Part shown: positions 7,921-16,599 of the stretch, piece by piece | Position numbering within the stretch: position 1 is the stretch's first letter | Layout: each line of letters begins with the position of its first letter | Source: Clostridia bacterium | GTDB taxonomy: Bacteria > Bacillota > Clostridia > Oscillospirales > Acutalibacteraceae | Reading direction: 5' to 3' | Length of the DNA stretch: 64,000 nt | Assembly (NCBI GenBank): GCA_017416485.1 | Contig: JAFQCH010000023.1 | Coordinates: 249,262 to 313,261, forward strand | The notes under the pieces: model-generated | What the model saw: the letters and a program-made list of their open reading frames with translations, nothing else | Told to the model about the DNA's origin: nothing | Database searches by the model: none | Position numbers and translations under genes: made by a program

Positions 7921-10029
7921 TTATTCAGCAGTTACTTCTTCTGCAGCAGCTTCAGCAGCTTCGTTTTCCTTTGCCTTGGCGATCATTTCGTCAATAGACA
8001 TGGTGATGGGAGCATCGTCAACTTCTTCTTCAACAACTTCTTCAACTTCCTTTACGGGAGCTTCAAGAAGTGCCTTAATGGAAAGGCTGATGTGCTTCTT
8101 TTCAAAGTCAACCTTGAGAAGCTGAACTCTGACGGTTTGGCCGATGGAAAGAACATCCTGCGGCTTTGCAATGCGTTCGTAGGAGATTTCGGAAATGTGG
8201 ATAAGACCTTCCATACCGGGGAAGATTTCAGCAAATGCACCGAAGGTGGTAAGAGAAACGATTTTTACATCGAAATCGCTGCCGACGGGATAATCTCTCT
8301 TGAGGATTTCCCACGGATTGTCTTCGGTTCTCTTGTAGCCAAGAGAAATCTTTTTCTTTTCAGTGTCAAGACCCTTGATGTAAACATCAACAACGTCACC
8401 TACGTTGACGATTTCAGAGGGATGCTTGATGCGCTTCCATGAAAGTTCGCTTCTGTGGATCATACCAACGACATTGCCGCCGAGATCTACGAAAGCACCG
8501 AAATCGGTAAGAGAAACAACGGTACCGGTGAAACGATCTTCAACAGCAGCGGTTTCCCAGAACTTAGCCTGTGCAGCCTTGTTCTGTTCTCTTGCAGCGT
8601 CACGGATGGAACCGACAGCGCCTCTTCTTCTATCAAATTCAATAACCTTGAAAACAACAGTCTTGTCGAGCATTTCTTCAAGACGGCCGTTTCTCGGAAC
8701 AGTGGACAGGGATGCAGGGATGAAAACGCGGAAACCGTTGGAGAAAACGATGAGACCCTTGCTGATTACTTCAACAACAGTGCCTTCAAGAATTGCTCCG
8801 TCCTTTGCAGCCTGTTCAATTTCCGCTCTGCGCTTCTTTTCGTCAAGGCGCTTCTTAGAAAGAAGAATGGTGCCTTCAACGTCATTGGTCTTCATGATGA
8901 AGAGTTCAATTTCGTCGCCAACCTTGAGTTCTTTCATGGGGTTTGCAGAGGGATCAGCGCTGTATTCGTCGAGCGGGATAATGCCGGTCTGTTTGCGACC
9001 GATGTCAACCTGAATTTCATTGGGAGCAATGTGCATTACAATACCCATAACAGTCTGGCTGTAGTTCAAGTTTTTGTAGGATTCTTCAAGTCCCTGCTCG
9101 AAGGACCAGTCTTCTGTTGCCTCAGCAGCCACGTTGAGAGCATGTCCTTCGCTCTCGACTGCCGGTACGGCGTTTTCATTGATGATGTCGGACATAGTTT
9201 TTTGTACCTCCTTTATTATACAAACAGGCGTTGATGCGCCTGCAGTAAGCCCAATGGACTGCATGCCTGAAAAATCAATTTTATGTAATTCTTCGGCACT
9301 TTCGATTTGATATGTTTTACAGATCTTGCCGCACAACTGTGTCAGCTTTGCGGTATTGGATGAATTTTTTCCGCCAACCACGATCATACAGTCGCTTTCG
9401 GCGGCCAGCGCAATTGCCTCTTCCTGTCTTTTGGAAGTTGCAGAGCATATTGTATCAAATATTTTCGGATTTGTACATAGTAATTTTGGATTTTTTAAAC
9501 TTTTTTTTAATTCAATTGAATTAAAAGTCGTTTGCGAAACAATTATCGGCGTTTTTTCACATTTTTGCTTTAACTCATCAATTAAAAGATTGAGTGCATC
9601 GTTGTTTTCAAAAACAAAAGACTCTGCATTGCAACAACTGCGTATGCCGACAACCTCCGGGTGCCCTGCGTCACCTGCAATCAAAACAGGGCTTCCGTCG
9701 AGCGATTCTTTGTGCACAATTTTGCGGATCTTCTCCACAAAAGGACACGTGGCATCATAAAATCGGATATTTGATTTTTGCAAATGTTCAATAATATCGC
9801 GTTCAACACCATGTGTGCGCAAAACCAATGTATATCCGTCCGGCACATCTTCAATTCGGTTAACAACCTTCGCCCCGCGTTCTTCAAGTTGCGCAATAAA
9901 CAGCGGATTATGAATCAGCGGCCCAAGGGTACATACAGGTGTTCCCTGTTCCAGAAATTGCTCAACCGTCTGCACTGCTCTTGCAACACCGAAGCAGAAT
10001 CCTGCGGTCTGCGCAAGTTTAACGGTCAT
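7921..10029 (-). CDS. ispH: IspH (HMBPP reductase) fused to ribosomal protein S1-like domains
   Basis: A 702-residue fusion. Residues 1-285 are IspH, the last enzyme of the MEP isoprenoid pathway, with the three [4Fe-4S] ligands Cys12 (GFCFGVARA), Cys95 (DATCPFV) and Cys195 (DTICSAT). A linker of about 35 residues leads to four S1 RNA-binding repeats (about 325-395, 410-475, 500-570, 585-655), the last two closest to consensus (TDFGAFVDLG, TTFGAFAEI). The tail is acidic. The same fusion is known in many Clostridia. The start overlaps the cmk stop as ATGA, so translation is coupled. It is the final gene of the flavoprotein-cmk-ispH/rpsA operon. Confidence 0.96.
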   Translation of the reverse strand: MTVKLAQTAGFCFGVARAVQTVEQFLEQGTPVCTLGPLIHNPLFIAQLEERGAKVVNRIEDVPDGYTLVLRTHGVERDIIEHLQKSNIRFYDATCPFVEKIRKIVHKESLDGSPVLIAGDAGHPEVVGIRSCCNAESFVFENNDALNLLIDELKQKCEKTPIIVSQTTFNSIELKKSLKNPKLLCTNPKIFDTICSATSKRQEEAIALAAESDCMIVVGGKNSSNTAKLTQLCGKICKTYQIESAEELHKIDFSGMQSIGLTAGASTPVCIIKEVQKTMSDIINENAVPAVESEGHALNVAAEATEDWSFEQGLEESYKNLNYSQTVMGIVMHIAPNEIQVDIGRKQTGIIPLDEYSADPSANPMKELKVGDEIELFIMKTNDVEGTILLSKKRLDEKKRRAEIEQAAKDGAILEGTVVEVISKGLIVFSNGFRVFIPASLSTVPRNGRLEEMLDKTVVFKVIEFDRRRGAVGSIRDAAREQNKAAQAKFWETAAVEDRFTGTVVSLTDFGAFVDLGGNVVGMIHRSELSWKRIKHPSEIVNVGDVVDVYIKGLDTEKKKISLGYKRTEDNPWEILKRDYPVGSDFDVKIVSLTTFGAFAEIFPGMEGLIHISEISYERIAKPQDVLSIGQTVRVQLLKVDFEKKHISLSIKALLEAPVKEVEEVVEEEVDDAPITMSIDEMIAKAKENEAAEAAAEEVTAE

Positions 10030-10691
10030 AATACCGCCTCCGCCATTTTAACAATCATATCAGTAATTTCGTCAATCGACAAGCCGGTTGAATCAATTTC
10101 CGTTGCATCGTCTGCCTTTTTCAACGGTGCAGCAGCACGGTGAGAATCATTATAATCACGCTGTATGATTTCAGCAAGTAATGTATCATAATCAACAGGT
10201 GTTCCCTTTTGTTCAAGTTCCAAACAGCGGCGGCGTGTTCTTTCTTCCGCCGTAGCAGTCAGAAAAATTTTGACCTGCGCTTCGGGAAGAACAACAGTGC
10301 CGATGTCTCTGCCATCCATAATACAGTTGGTTGTGTTGGCTATGTTTTTTTGCAAATCAAACAAATAAGCGCGAACCTCGGGAATTGCAGAAACATTGGA
10401 AGCCGCCATAGAGGCTTCGGGAAGCCGAATTGCCTTTGACACATCTTCTCCGTTAAGAAGAATATGCTGTTCGCCATCCTGATATGTAAGTTCAATACGT
10501 GCATCATATAGAACAGAAATTACAGACTGCGCATCATTTGTGGGGAGATTGTTGCGCATAACATGCACACCGATTGCGCGGTACATAGCCCCTGTATCCA
10601 CATACACAAAACCGAGTTTTTCGGCAACCTTGCGGGCAATTGTGCTTTTACCGGCGCCGGAAGGGCCGTCTATTGCAATGTTAATCATCAT
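10026..10691 (-). CDS. cmk: Cytidylate kinase
   Basis: A 221-residue kinase that phosphorylates CMP and dCMP with ATP. The P-loop is at the N-terminus (IAIDGPSGAGKST), followed by VDTGAMYRA, and the CMP-binding and lid segments include MDGRDIGTVV and RDYNDSHRAAAPL. The first of two adjacent ATGs (10691) is preferred: it sits six bases after AAGGAG. It is ten bases downstream of the flavoprotein gene and overlaps ispH-rpsA by four bases. The cmk-ispH-rpsA order is standard in Clostridia. Confidence 0.96.
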   Translation of the reverse strand: MMINIAIDGPSGAGKSTIARKVAEKLGFVYVDTGAMYRAIGVHVMRNNLPTNDAQSVISVLYDARIELTYQDGEQHILLNGEDVSKAIRLPEASMAASNVSAIPEVRAYLFDLQKNIANTTNCIMDGRDIGTVVLPEAQVKIFLTATAEERTRRRCLELEQKGTPVDYDTLLAEIIQRDYNDSHRAAAPLKKADDATEIDSTGLSIDEITDMIVKMAEAVL

Positions 10692-10701
10692 TCATTACTC
10701 C

Positions 10702-11943
10702 TTATTCGCTTGCGGCGCTTGTGCCGGCAAGATTTCCTGTTGCAAATGCAATCTGTAGGTTGAAACCGCCCGTATAAGCATCCACATCCAGCACTTCGCC
10801 AGCAAAATACAGGCCTTTCAGCAGTTTTGATTCCATGGTTTTGGGGCTGACTTGCGAAACATTGACACCACCGGCAGTGATGATGGCTTCTTCTATCGGC
10901 CTTTTCTTTGTGATAGTCAAAGGAAGTTCTTTGATCAATGCTCCAAGTGCCTGGCGATCATCACGGGTGATCTGATTTACACGCAGATCGGACGGAATGC
11001 CCGACAAACGAACAACAACAGGTATCAGGCTTTTGGGCAACAATTTGGCAAGTGCATTTGCCAAAGCCTTATTCGGCATTTCGGCAAAATCCCGCAGAAT
11101 ACGCGCATCCAGTTGTTCGTGAGAAAGTGCGGGTTTCAGGTCAATAAATAATTGATATCTGTCTTGGGTGATTTCGGACAAATGTGCAGATGCACTGAGA
11201 ATAATCGGTCCGGAAACTCCAAAATGCGTAAACAGCATTTCGCCGAAATCGGAATATATCTCGCAAAATTTTTCGTTATCATAAACTGAAATGCGAACAT
11301 TTTTAAGAGCAAGTCCTTGTGCTTCTTTCACCCATTTTTCTTGTGTTTCAAGAGGCACTAAAGAGGGTTTTGGATCCACAATGGTGTGACCTGCCTGTTT
11401 TGCAAGGGTGTAACCATCTCCCGTTGAACCTGTCAACGGATAGGACATGCCACCTGTAGCAACAATAACGGCATCAGCATGATAAATATTTCCGCTTTCG
11501 CATTTAACACCTGTAACATGGCCGTCATCCTGCAACAATGCAACAGCTCGCTCTTCATAGCGTTTAACACCGTTCTGTTTGCAGAATTTGTCCAAAGCAT
11601 CCACAACATCAACCGCTTTGTCCGATTCGGGAAAAACACGGTTTCCGCGTTCAATTTTCATCGGCACACCGAGCGCTTCAAAGAAGTCGATAACATCATA
11701 CGGCATCATTCTTGAAAAAGCGGAATACAGAAATCTGCCGTTGGACGGAATGAAATCCATCAGATCATTCAACAATGTGCAGGCATTTGTGACATTGCAA
11801 CGTCCTTTGCCTGTTATCATCAGTTTTCTGCCGGGACGGCTGTTTCGTTCAAGCAACAACACCTGCACACCAAGTGCGGCGGCTTGTCCTGCTGCCATCA
11901 TGCCTGCTGCTCCTGCTCCCACAACAATTATCTGTTTTCTCAT
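10702..11943 (-). CDS. HI0933-family FAD-dependent oxidoreductase
   Basis: A 413-residue flavoprotein of the HI0933/YhiN family. A Rossmann FAD site lies at the start (IIVVGAGAAGMMAA), followed by GRKLMITGKGRCNVTNAC, with the C-terminal FAD motif GGVNVSQV and the stretch LYFAGEVLDVDAYTGGFN. The physiological substrate of this family is not established. The open frame extends upstream, but the ATG at 11943 follows GGCGGAGTATT and matches the family N-terminus. A consensus promoter lies 30 bases upstream, and the gene heads the cmk operon. Confidence 0.92.
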   Translation of the reverse strand: MRKQIIVVGAGAAGMMAAGQAAALGVQVLLLERNSRPGRKLMITGKGRCNVTNACTLLNDLMDFIPSNGRFLYSAFSRMMPYDVIDFFEALGVPMKIERGNRVFPESDKAVDVVDALDKFCKQNGVKRYEERAVALLQDDGHVTGVKCESGNIYHADAVIVATGGMSYPLTGSTGDGYTLAKQAGHTIVDPKPSLVPLETQEKWVKEAQGLALKNVRISVYDNEKFCEIYSDFGEMLFTHFGVSGPIILSASAHLSEITQDRYQLFIDLKPALSHEQLDARILRDFAEMPNKALANALAKLLPKSLIPVVVRLSGIPSDLRVNQITRDDRQALGALIKELPLTITKKRPIEEAIITAGGVNVSQVSPKTMESKLLKGLYFAGEVLDVDAYTGGFNLQIAFATGNLAGTSAASE

Positions 11944-11973
11944 AATACTCCGCCTTTCAAATACATACAAAAT

Positions 11974-12002
11974 ATTATACACATAGGAACCTGTAATTGC
12001 AA
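11974..12002 (-). promoter_or_regulatory. Sigma-A promoter for HI0933-cmk-ispH/rpsA
   Basis: On the minus strand, TTGCAA (12002-11997), 17 bases, then TATAAT (11979-11974). Confidence 0.75.
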
Positions 12003-12015
12003 GTAAAATAAACAC

Positions 12016-12057
12016 ATAAAAAAAGATTGCAACAGCAGGAAACTGTAAGCAATCTTT
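12016..12057 (-). terminator. Terminator after ndoA
   Basis: The stem AAAGATTGC/GCAATCTTT carries an inner ACAG/CTGT extension and is followed on the minus strand by seven T residues. It separates the spoIIIA-DUF1292-ndoA run from the flavoprotein operon. Confidence 0.8.
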
Positions 12058-12081
12058 GTAACATAATATATTTTATTTTCT

Positions 12082-12426
12082 TCATTCGAGCCCGAAACTA
12101 ACAAACAAAGCCTGATTAACACGGTTCATATCCATTGTGTCAAGGCAACCCATGTGTTCACGCAAACGCCGCTTATCTATTGTACGCACCTGTTCAAGCA
12201 AAACGATGGAATCCTTTTGCAAACCGCAGCCGTCCGCATTGACCTGAATGTGCGTGGGAAGTTTTGTTTTATCTTTCTGACTTGTTATTGCCGCCGCAAT
12301 CACGGTCGGGCTGAATTTATTGCCGACATCGTTCTGCACGATCAGCACAGGACGGATTCCTCCCTGTTCCGAGCCGACAACAGGGCTGAGATCGGCATAA
12401 TAGATATCTCCCCTTTTTACAGTCAT
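12082..12426 (-). CDS. ndoA: EndoA/MazF-type mRNA interferase
   Basis: A 114-residue CcdB/MazF-fold endoribonuclease closely resembling Bacillus EndoA: RGDIYYADLSPVVGSEQGG at the N-terminus, RPVLIVQNDVGNKFSPT, and LLEQVRTIDKRRL. These carry the catalytic Arg and Thr positions. The second ATG (12426) is chosen because the first is only three bases from AAGGAG. The family cleaves single-stranded mRNA at short U-rich sites and is normally restrained by an NdoAI/MazE antitoxin from the gene upstream. Here the upstream gene is a DUF1292 protein, and the gap holds no antitoxin frame. Confidence 0.93.
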   Translation of the reverse strand: MTVKRGDIYYADLSPVVGSEQGGIRPVLIVQNDVGNKFSPTVIAAAITSQKDKTKLPTHIQVNADGCGLQKDSIVLLEQVRTIDKRRLREHMGCLDTMDMNRVNQALFVSFGLE

Positions 12427-12509
12427 GTACATAAACTCCTTTTTTATTCTGAATCACAATTGTATTGTGCGCAGAAATAAAAAGAAATAAACATACAATA
12501 ACCAAATAA

Positions 12510-12773
12510 TCAATCTTCGTCGAAGATTTCTTCAAATGCAGCAGCTACCCGATCAAAAAGAGCATCGTCATCAATGGTTGAATACACTTCTTTTCCGTTT
12601 GCGCCCTCTGCAAAACGAAGCAATACAAGGCATTCGTCATCCGTTTGCAACAATGCCGCATATTCCGTCTGATCGATGACTGTCATTTCCAGAAATTCAA
12701 AAACAGCACGATTGCCGTCTTTGTCGGCAAGAATGATATTTCCGTCTTTTTCGCCGACTTTCACAAAATCCAT
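12510..12773 (-). CDS. DUF1292 (YrzB-like) acidic protein
   Basis: An 87-residue acidic protein with the DUF1292 pattern: an N-terminal segment with ADKDGNRAVFEFLEM, then YAALLQTDDE, and an acidic tail ending EEIFDED. The start follows AGGAGGTGTTGCACA. Function is unknown. It lies 53 bases downstream of spoIIIAH and 83 bases upstream of ndoA on the same strand. Its position where an antitoxin gene would be expected is suggestive only. Confidence 0.85.
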   Translation of the reverse strand: MDFVKVGEKDGNIILADKDGNRAVFEFLEMTVIDQTEYAALLQTDDECLVLLRFAEGANGKEVYSTIDDDALFDRVAAAFEEIFDED

Positions 12774-12826
12774 TGTGCAACACCTCCTGTATTATTCTAC
12801 TTCATTTTCACCGTTTGTCAAGTTGG

Positions 12827-13366
12827 TTATGCACCCGTAATGCGGATGTTTTCGACATTTTCGCAATTTGCATAAACAATATCGCTGATAGCAAGAACAG
12901 ACTCATCATTCAGAATTTCTTCCTCCACAACGATTTCCACAGCCTTTTCGTCAATTTTGCAAATGCAATTGCTGTTCACCTTGGCGGTGATCAGGCTTTC
13001 CACTTCGTTTTCGAGCAAAATAGATGAATTCAATGCACTCAATTCAAGAACGGCAGCCACTGCTGCTTCGGATGAGGGATCACAGGAATCAATCACGGTT
13101 TGCAAGGTTTCCACCGCTTCATCACGCGCAGTGGTGCGATCCAGTTTAGCAGCAGCAAAGTATTCATCGGCACTTTGCTCTGCCGTATTATCAACATATT
13201 CGGCCGCGCCGAGAATCTCCTGTTGAGATGTTTCATTTGCCGGTAGATTTTCTGTATCCAGCAGATTTTCATTGCCTGTATAATACCAATTAACAAACAC
13301 AGCAAGCCCGAGCGCTGCAACAAGAGAGGCCATAACAATTTGTTTTTTGCCTATAATCATATTCAT
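12827..13366 (-). CDS. spoIIIAH: Stage III sporulation protein AH
   Basis: A 179-residue protein with one N-terminal membrane segment (about residues 9-27) and an extracellular YscJ/FliF-like ring-building domain at about 100-179. It is the mother-cell half of the SpoIIQ-SpoIIIAH channel joining mother cell and forespore during engulfment. The linker is acidic and Asn/Glu-rich, as is usual in the family. The start follows CGGAGGAATTTATT. It is the last gene of spoIIIA, 20 bases after spoIIIAG. Confidence 0.92.
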   Translation of the reverse strand: MNMIIGKKQIVMASLVAALGLAVFVNWYYTGNENLLDTENLPANETSQQEILGAAEYVDNTAEQSADEYFAAAKLDRTTARDEAVETLQTVIDSCDPSSEAAVAAVLELSALNSSILLENEVESLITAKVNSNCICKIDEKAVEIVVEEEILNDESVLAISDIVYANCENVENIRITGA

Positions 13367-13386
13367 AATAAATTCCTCCGGGTTTC

Positions 13387-13908
13387 TTATTTGTTTTTTT
13401 CAGAATATGGTGACACATGAACTCTGTTTGCAGATATCCCCAATGCAGCCGTCAGCAATGCTGTCACTTCATTTTTCACTTTTGCACTCGCTCCGCCTTC
13501 GCAAGTTACGGCAACACCGCGAATTTGCGGTGCTCGAACATAAATCGGCAATCCTCCTTCGCTGCCGTCTGCATTTTCAACAATAATATACTCAGAAGAT
13601 CGTTCATCATTATCCGTTTCTTCATTCACAGCATAAGATATTTCTTCAAGTTGATCAAACATAATGCAAACTTTCACTTTGCCGACCCCCGCAACCGTTT
13701 TCAGAAAATTCTCTAATTTTTGTTCAAGCTCATTTTCCAGCGCATAAACTTCTTTTGCGGTTTCATTTGTTTTTTCAGCAGATTTTGCAAAAAAATCTCC
13801 GCTGCACAAAACCAACAACACAAAAAGAGCACAGCATAAAATAATTATTTGCTTTTTGTTGTTTTTACACATTGCCAGCAGGGCATCTTTACTTTTATTC
13901 AGCATCAT
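13387..13908 (-). CDS. spoIIIAG: Stage III sporulation protein AG
   Basis: A 173-residue protein with a short cytoplasmic N-terminus, one membrane helix (about 20-42) and an extracellular ring-forming domain containing GVGKVKVCIMFDQ and the family pattern GVAVTCEGGASAKVKNEVTALL. SpoIIIAG forms the large ring of the mother-cell feeding-tube complex. Two adjacent ATGs follow AGGAGGTGAAAA; the first (13908) is used here. The start overlaps the end of spoIIIAF by 14 bases. Confidence 0.93.
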   Translation of the reverse strand: MMLNKSKDALLAMCKNNKKQIIILCCALFVLLVLCSGDFFAKSAEKTNETAKEVYALENELEQKLENFLKTVAGVGKVKVCIMFDQLEEISYAVNEETDNDERSSEYIIVENADGSEGGLPIYVRAPQIRGVAVTCEGGASAKVKNEVTALLTAALGISANRVHVSPYSEKNK

Positions 13909-14389
13909 TTTTCACCTCCTGCTCAATAACAATTTCGCAGGTAGGAAAAAAATTTTCCATTGCCTTTTGCAATTCTGATATATTTTTTGTTTCAGAAAAA
14001 AGGATGATTCGAATCTGTTTTATATGTATGCAACGGTCGGACAGAATATCCGCATCTACTTCAATTTCATACATACCTGAATAATACGAAGATAAAACAG
14101 ATTCTGCCTGTGCATAAACAACTTTTTCTGTTTCACCTTTAAGAAGATCAAAATTCATTTCACCATGTTCGGCTATTTCCTTTTCGTCAATTGAAAAAAA
14201 ACTGATCAATGATTCCTCAAATGAAAAATCCGTATAACACAGTGGCAGAAAAACAAGTGTCAACAAAACAAAACGCAAAACGGTTTTTACAGTATCGGAA
14301 ATGCGGTCACGAGGCAGCAGCAGATGCAAAACCGAGCTTCCTACTGCAAAAGCACAAAAACTGACTAACCATTCTTTTAAATTTTCCAC
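13895..14389 (-). CDS. spoIIIAF: Stage III sporulation protein AF (GTG start)
   Basis: A 164-residue protein with two membrane helices near the N-terminus (SFCAFAVGSSVLHLLLP, then FVLLTLVFLPLCY) and a soluble C-terminal domain related to the SpoIIIAG/AH ring-building fold. An upstream ATG at 14494 is open but would overlap spoIIIAE by a hundred bases. The GTG at 14389 gives the family N-terminus (beginning VENLKEW) and sits seven bases after GGAAAGGGA, four bases past the spoIIIAE stop. Confidence 0.9.
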   Translation of the reverse strand: MENLKEWLVSFCAFAVGSSVLHLLLPRDRISDTVKTVLRFVLLTLVFLPLCYTDFSFEESLISFFSIDEKEIAEHGEMNFDLLKGETEKVVYAQAESVLSSYYSGMYEIEVDADILSDRCIHIKQIRIILFSETKNISELQKAMENFFPTCEIVIEQEVKNDAE

Positions 14390-14393
14390 AGCA

Positions 14394-15491
14394 TTATCCC
14401 TTTCCCGAAATAATTGTGAGCAATGAAACGGCAATAATGTATAAGAACACCTGAAAAATAACAACTGCCCCCATAATTGCAAATAAATTTTCAAATGCTG
14501 ATATCAGCTTGCAATCGGTATCATTTCCCAGTATACCGGCCGCGGCATTGAGTAATTTCAGTGCAATACTCCACATCAGCAATTCAATCAAAGTGGGCAA
14601 ATTTATAAAAATAAGAACAAGAATTGCAAAAATGCCAACCGTGGATTTCAAAAGTGCAATACCGCTGATAACAGAATTCAAAGCATCTGACAGCGCACCG
14701 CCGACTACGGGCACAGCGTTGCCTACAACAAACTTGACGCCTTTTACCGCTACCGTATCTGCACACCCGGCAATAACAGATTTAACAGAAAGAATTGCAG
14801 AAAACATTGCAGCAGCAAAAGAAAGAAGCATTGTGTATCCATTTTTTATCAAATCAGCAATTTTCTGCGTATTTGCAAACGGTGATATGTTTCCGCAAAC
14901 AGAAAGAGAGGCATAAACCGCACAAACAGAAGGCAAACTTGTCCTGAAAAATGAAGTCAGCACCTGCGCCGCAGAAAAACAAAATCCCTGAAAACAAAGT
15001 GCAAGTGTCGGCTTTCCTGCCGCAGTCACAATTCCTGCAAGAACAGGAATAAGTACTTTAGTAAAATCATTGGTCGCAATACACACACTCAAAACATCAG
15101 AAATGCAATCGGCAACGGGAATAAATAACGCCAATGACAGCATAACCGTCCCGATTTTACCAACTATATCCTGCACGGAATCATCAGCTGATGTCAACGA
15201 TTGAACCATTGTCAGCCCCGTTAATAACACAAACGCAGTTGCCGCAGCTTTCAGAGGCGCTTTCATTTCGTTGCGGCACAATAAAAGGAACTGGCGCACG
15301 ATGTTTTCGAAATTCATATTTAAAATTTCTTCATAAGAACCGTTTTCAAACCCAAAAGATTCGAGTAAATGTTGCGTTTCTGCCCCTGCATCATCAAGCA
15401 TGTTTTCATAATATTGTTCTGCTGATTGCGACGCATAAACAGGCACGGAAAAACAGATAAAAAGAATAAAAACAATAATCAGTCTTTTCAC
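14394..15491 (-). CDS. spoIIIAE: Stage III sporulation protein AE
   Basis: A 365-residue polytopic membrane protein with an apparent signal peptide (first 20 residues, ending VYASQ) and about seven hydrophobic spans. Family blocks such as GKIGTVMLSLALFIPVAD, VVGGALSDALNSVISG and LPTLIELLMWSIALKLL are clear. It is thought to form the membrane core of the SpoIIIA export complex. It overlaps spoIIIAD by four bases (ATGA). Confidence 0.94.
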   Translation of the reverse strand: MKRLIIVFILFICFSVPVYASQSAEQYYENMLDDAGAETQHLLESFGFENGSYEEILNMNFENIVRQFLLLCRNEMKAPLKAAATAFVLLTGLTMVQSLTSADDSVQDIVGKIGTVMLSLALFIPVADCISDVLSVCIATNDFTKVLIPVLAGIVTAAGKPTLALCFQGFCFSAAQVLTSFFRTSLPSVCAVYASLSVCGNISPFANTQKIADLIKNGYTMLLSFAAAMFSAILSVKSVIAGCADTVAVKGVKFVVGNAVPVVGGALSDALNSVISGIALLKSTVGIFAILVLIFINLPTLIELLMWSIALKLLNAAAGILGNDTDCKLISAFENLFAIMGAVVIFQVFLYIIAVSLLTIISGKG

Positions 15492-15880
15492 AACAGATTC
15501 TCCACAAATGCAGACAAAATTCCGTATAAAGCCTTAAAAACAGGAACGGCATTGATAAGAATAAGAACTTTTGCGGCAAGTTCGAATTTCACGGCAAGCG
15601 CCTGTTCCCCCGCATCCTTGCAAAGTTCGCACACAAGCCGCGCAACCAGCGCAATGCCGCAAACTTTAACAAGTATTTCCGAAAAGTCAAAATTGATCTT
15701 TACGGTATCAGACACCTGCAAAAACAGATCGATCAGATTTTCCATATATGGAAGGATAAATAACAACAATCCTGCCGTTGTGCACACTTCCAAAACAAAG
15801 GCAAAATCTGCCCTGTCTTTTTTTAACAACATAAATCCGAGAACAGCGATAAGGCATGCTCCTGCAATTTTCAGAATCAA
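15488..15880 (-). CDS. spoIIIAD: Stage III sporulation protein AD
   Basis: A 130-residue membrane protein with hydrophobic segments at the N-terminus and at about 35-50 and 95-120. The conserved KINFDFSEILVKVCGIALVARL stretch marks SpoIIIAD. It overlaps spoIIIAC and spoIIIAE by four bases at either end, indicating translational coupling. It is part of the SpoIIIA membrane complex. Confidence 0.92.
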   Translation of the reverse strand: MILKIAGACLIAVLGFMLLKKDRADFAFVLEVCTTAGLLLFILPYMENLIDLFLQVSDTVKINFDFSEILVKVCGIALVARLVCELCKDAGEQALAVKFELAAKVLILINAVPVFKALYGILSAFVENLL

Positions 15881-16071
15881 AGATCAAACACCGACCTTAT
15901 GTAAGAGAACAGCGTGGATACATACGGCAGAATCATCATCAGCGCAATGATCAGTCCTGCTATTGTTGTAATCATAGTGTATTCATCTCTTCCGCTGCGC
16001 GATAAAATTTGATTGAGCACAGCCACAATGATACCGACAGCCGCAATTTTAAATATGACATCAATTTCCAT
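15877..16071 (-). CDS. spoIIIAC: Stage III sporulation protein AC
   Basis: A 64-residue protein with two membrane helices joined by the conserved loop SRSGRDEYTM, the standard SpoIIIAC form. It lies 27 bases after spoIIIAB and overlaps spoIIIAD by four bases. Confidence 0.93.
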   Translation of the reverse strand: MEIDVIFKIAAVGIIVAVLNQILSRSGRDEYTMITTIAGLIIALMMILPYVSTLFSYIRSVFDL

Positions 16072-16098
16072 TCAAAACTCCTGCAGAAAACTTTTTTT

Positions 16099-16599
16099 TC
16101 AGAACAACAAAACAAATATGAGTGCTCCGAAAAGCAAACTCCCGGACAAATATAATTTTCCGTTTTTGGCAAGATTATTTTTTCTTTTGTCAATTGCATT
16201 TATGCAAAATTGTGAAAAATGTTTGCAGATGCGTATTTGTTCGTCAACACTTCCCAGTCCGAATGAATCTGCGAATGACAAAATTTCTTCTTTTTCCGAA
16301 ACAGACAGCATGTCCCCCCCTATGTTACAAAGTCCGCACATCCAGGATTCGGCAAATGTTGCCCCTGTTAAAAGTGAGTCACAGATATTTGTGCAAAAAA
16401 CCGGAAAAACATTTCTGCAACGCAGCACACGAAATAAGTTTACAGCATCCGGCAAACTGCCGCTGAGAACAAAAGTGATCTGTTCGAACACCAGTTGCAA
16501 GTTTTTCAAAAGTTCGATGGTTTTATATGTTTTAACAAATTGCTGCATTGCAAGAGCGCATGGGCTGCAACAGCAAACAAACAACATCAGGCTTCGCAT
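16099..16599 (-). CDS. spoIIIAB: Stage III sporulation protein AB
   Basis: A 166-residue protein with membrane segments at both ends. The middle resembles the type II secretion GspF-like fold of SpoIIIAB, including the block DSFGLGSVDEQIRICKHF. It is expected to couple the SpoIIIAA ATPase to the membrane complex. Its start lies inside the end of spoIIIAA (13-base overlap). It is unusually Cys-rich near the N-terminus (CCCSPC). Confidence 0.9.
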   Translation of the reverse strand: MRSLMLFVCCCSPCALAMQQFVKTYKTIELLKNLQLVFEQITFVLSGSLPDAVNLFRVLRCRNVFPVFCTNICDSLLTGATFAESWMCGLCNIGGDMLSVSEKEEILSFADSFGLGSVDEQIRICKHFSQFCINAIDKRKNNLAKNGKLYLSGSLLFGALIFVLLF

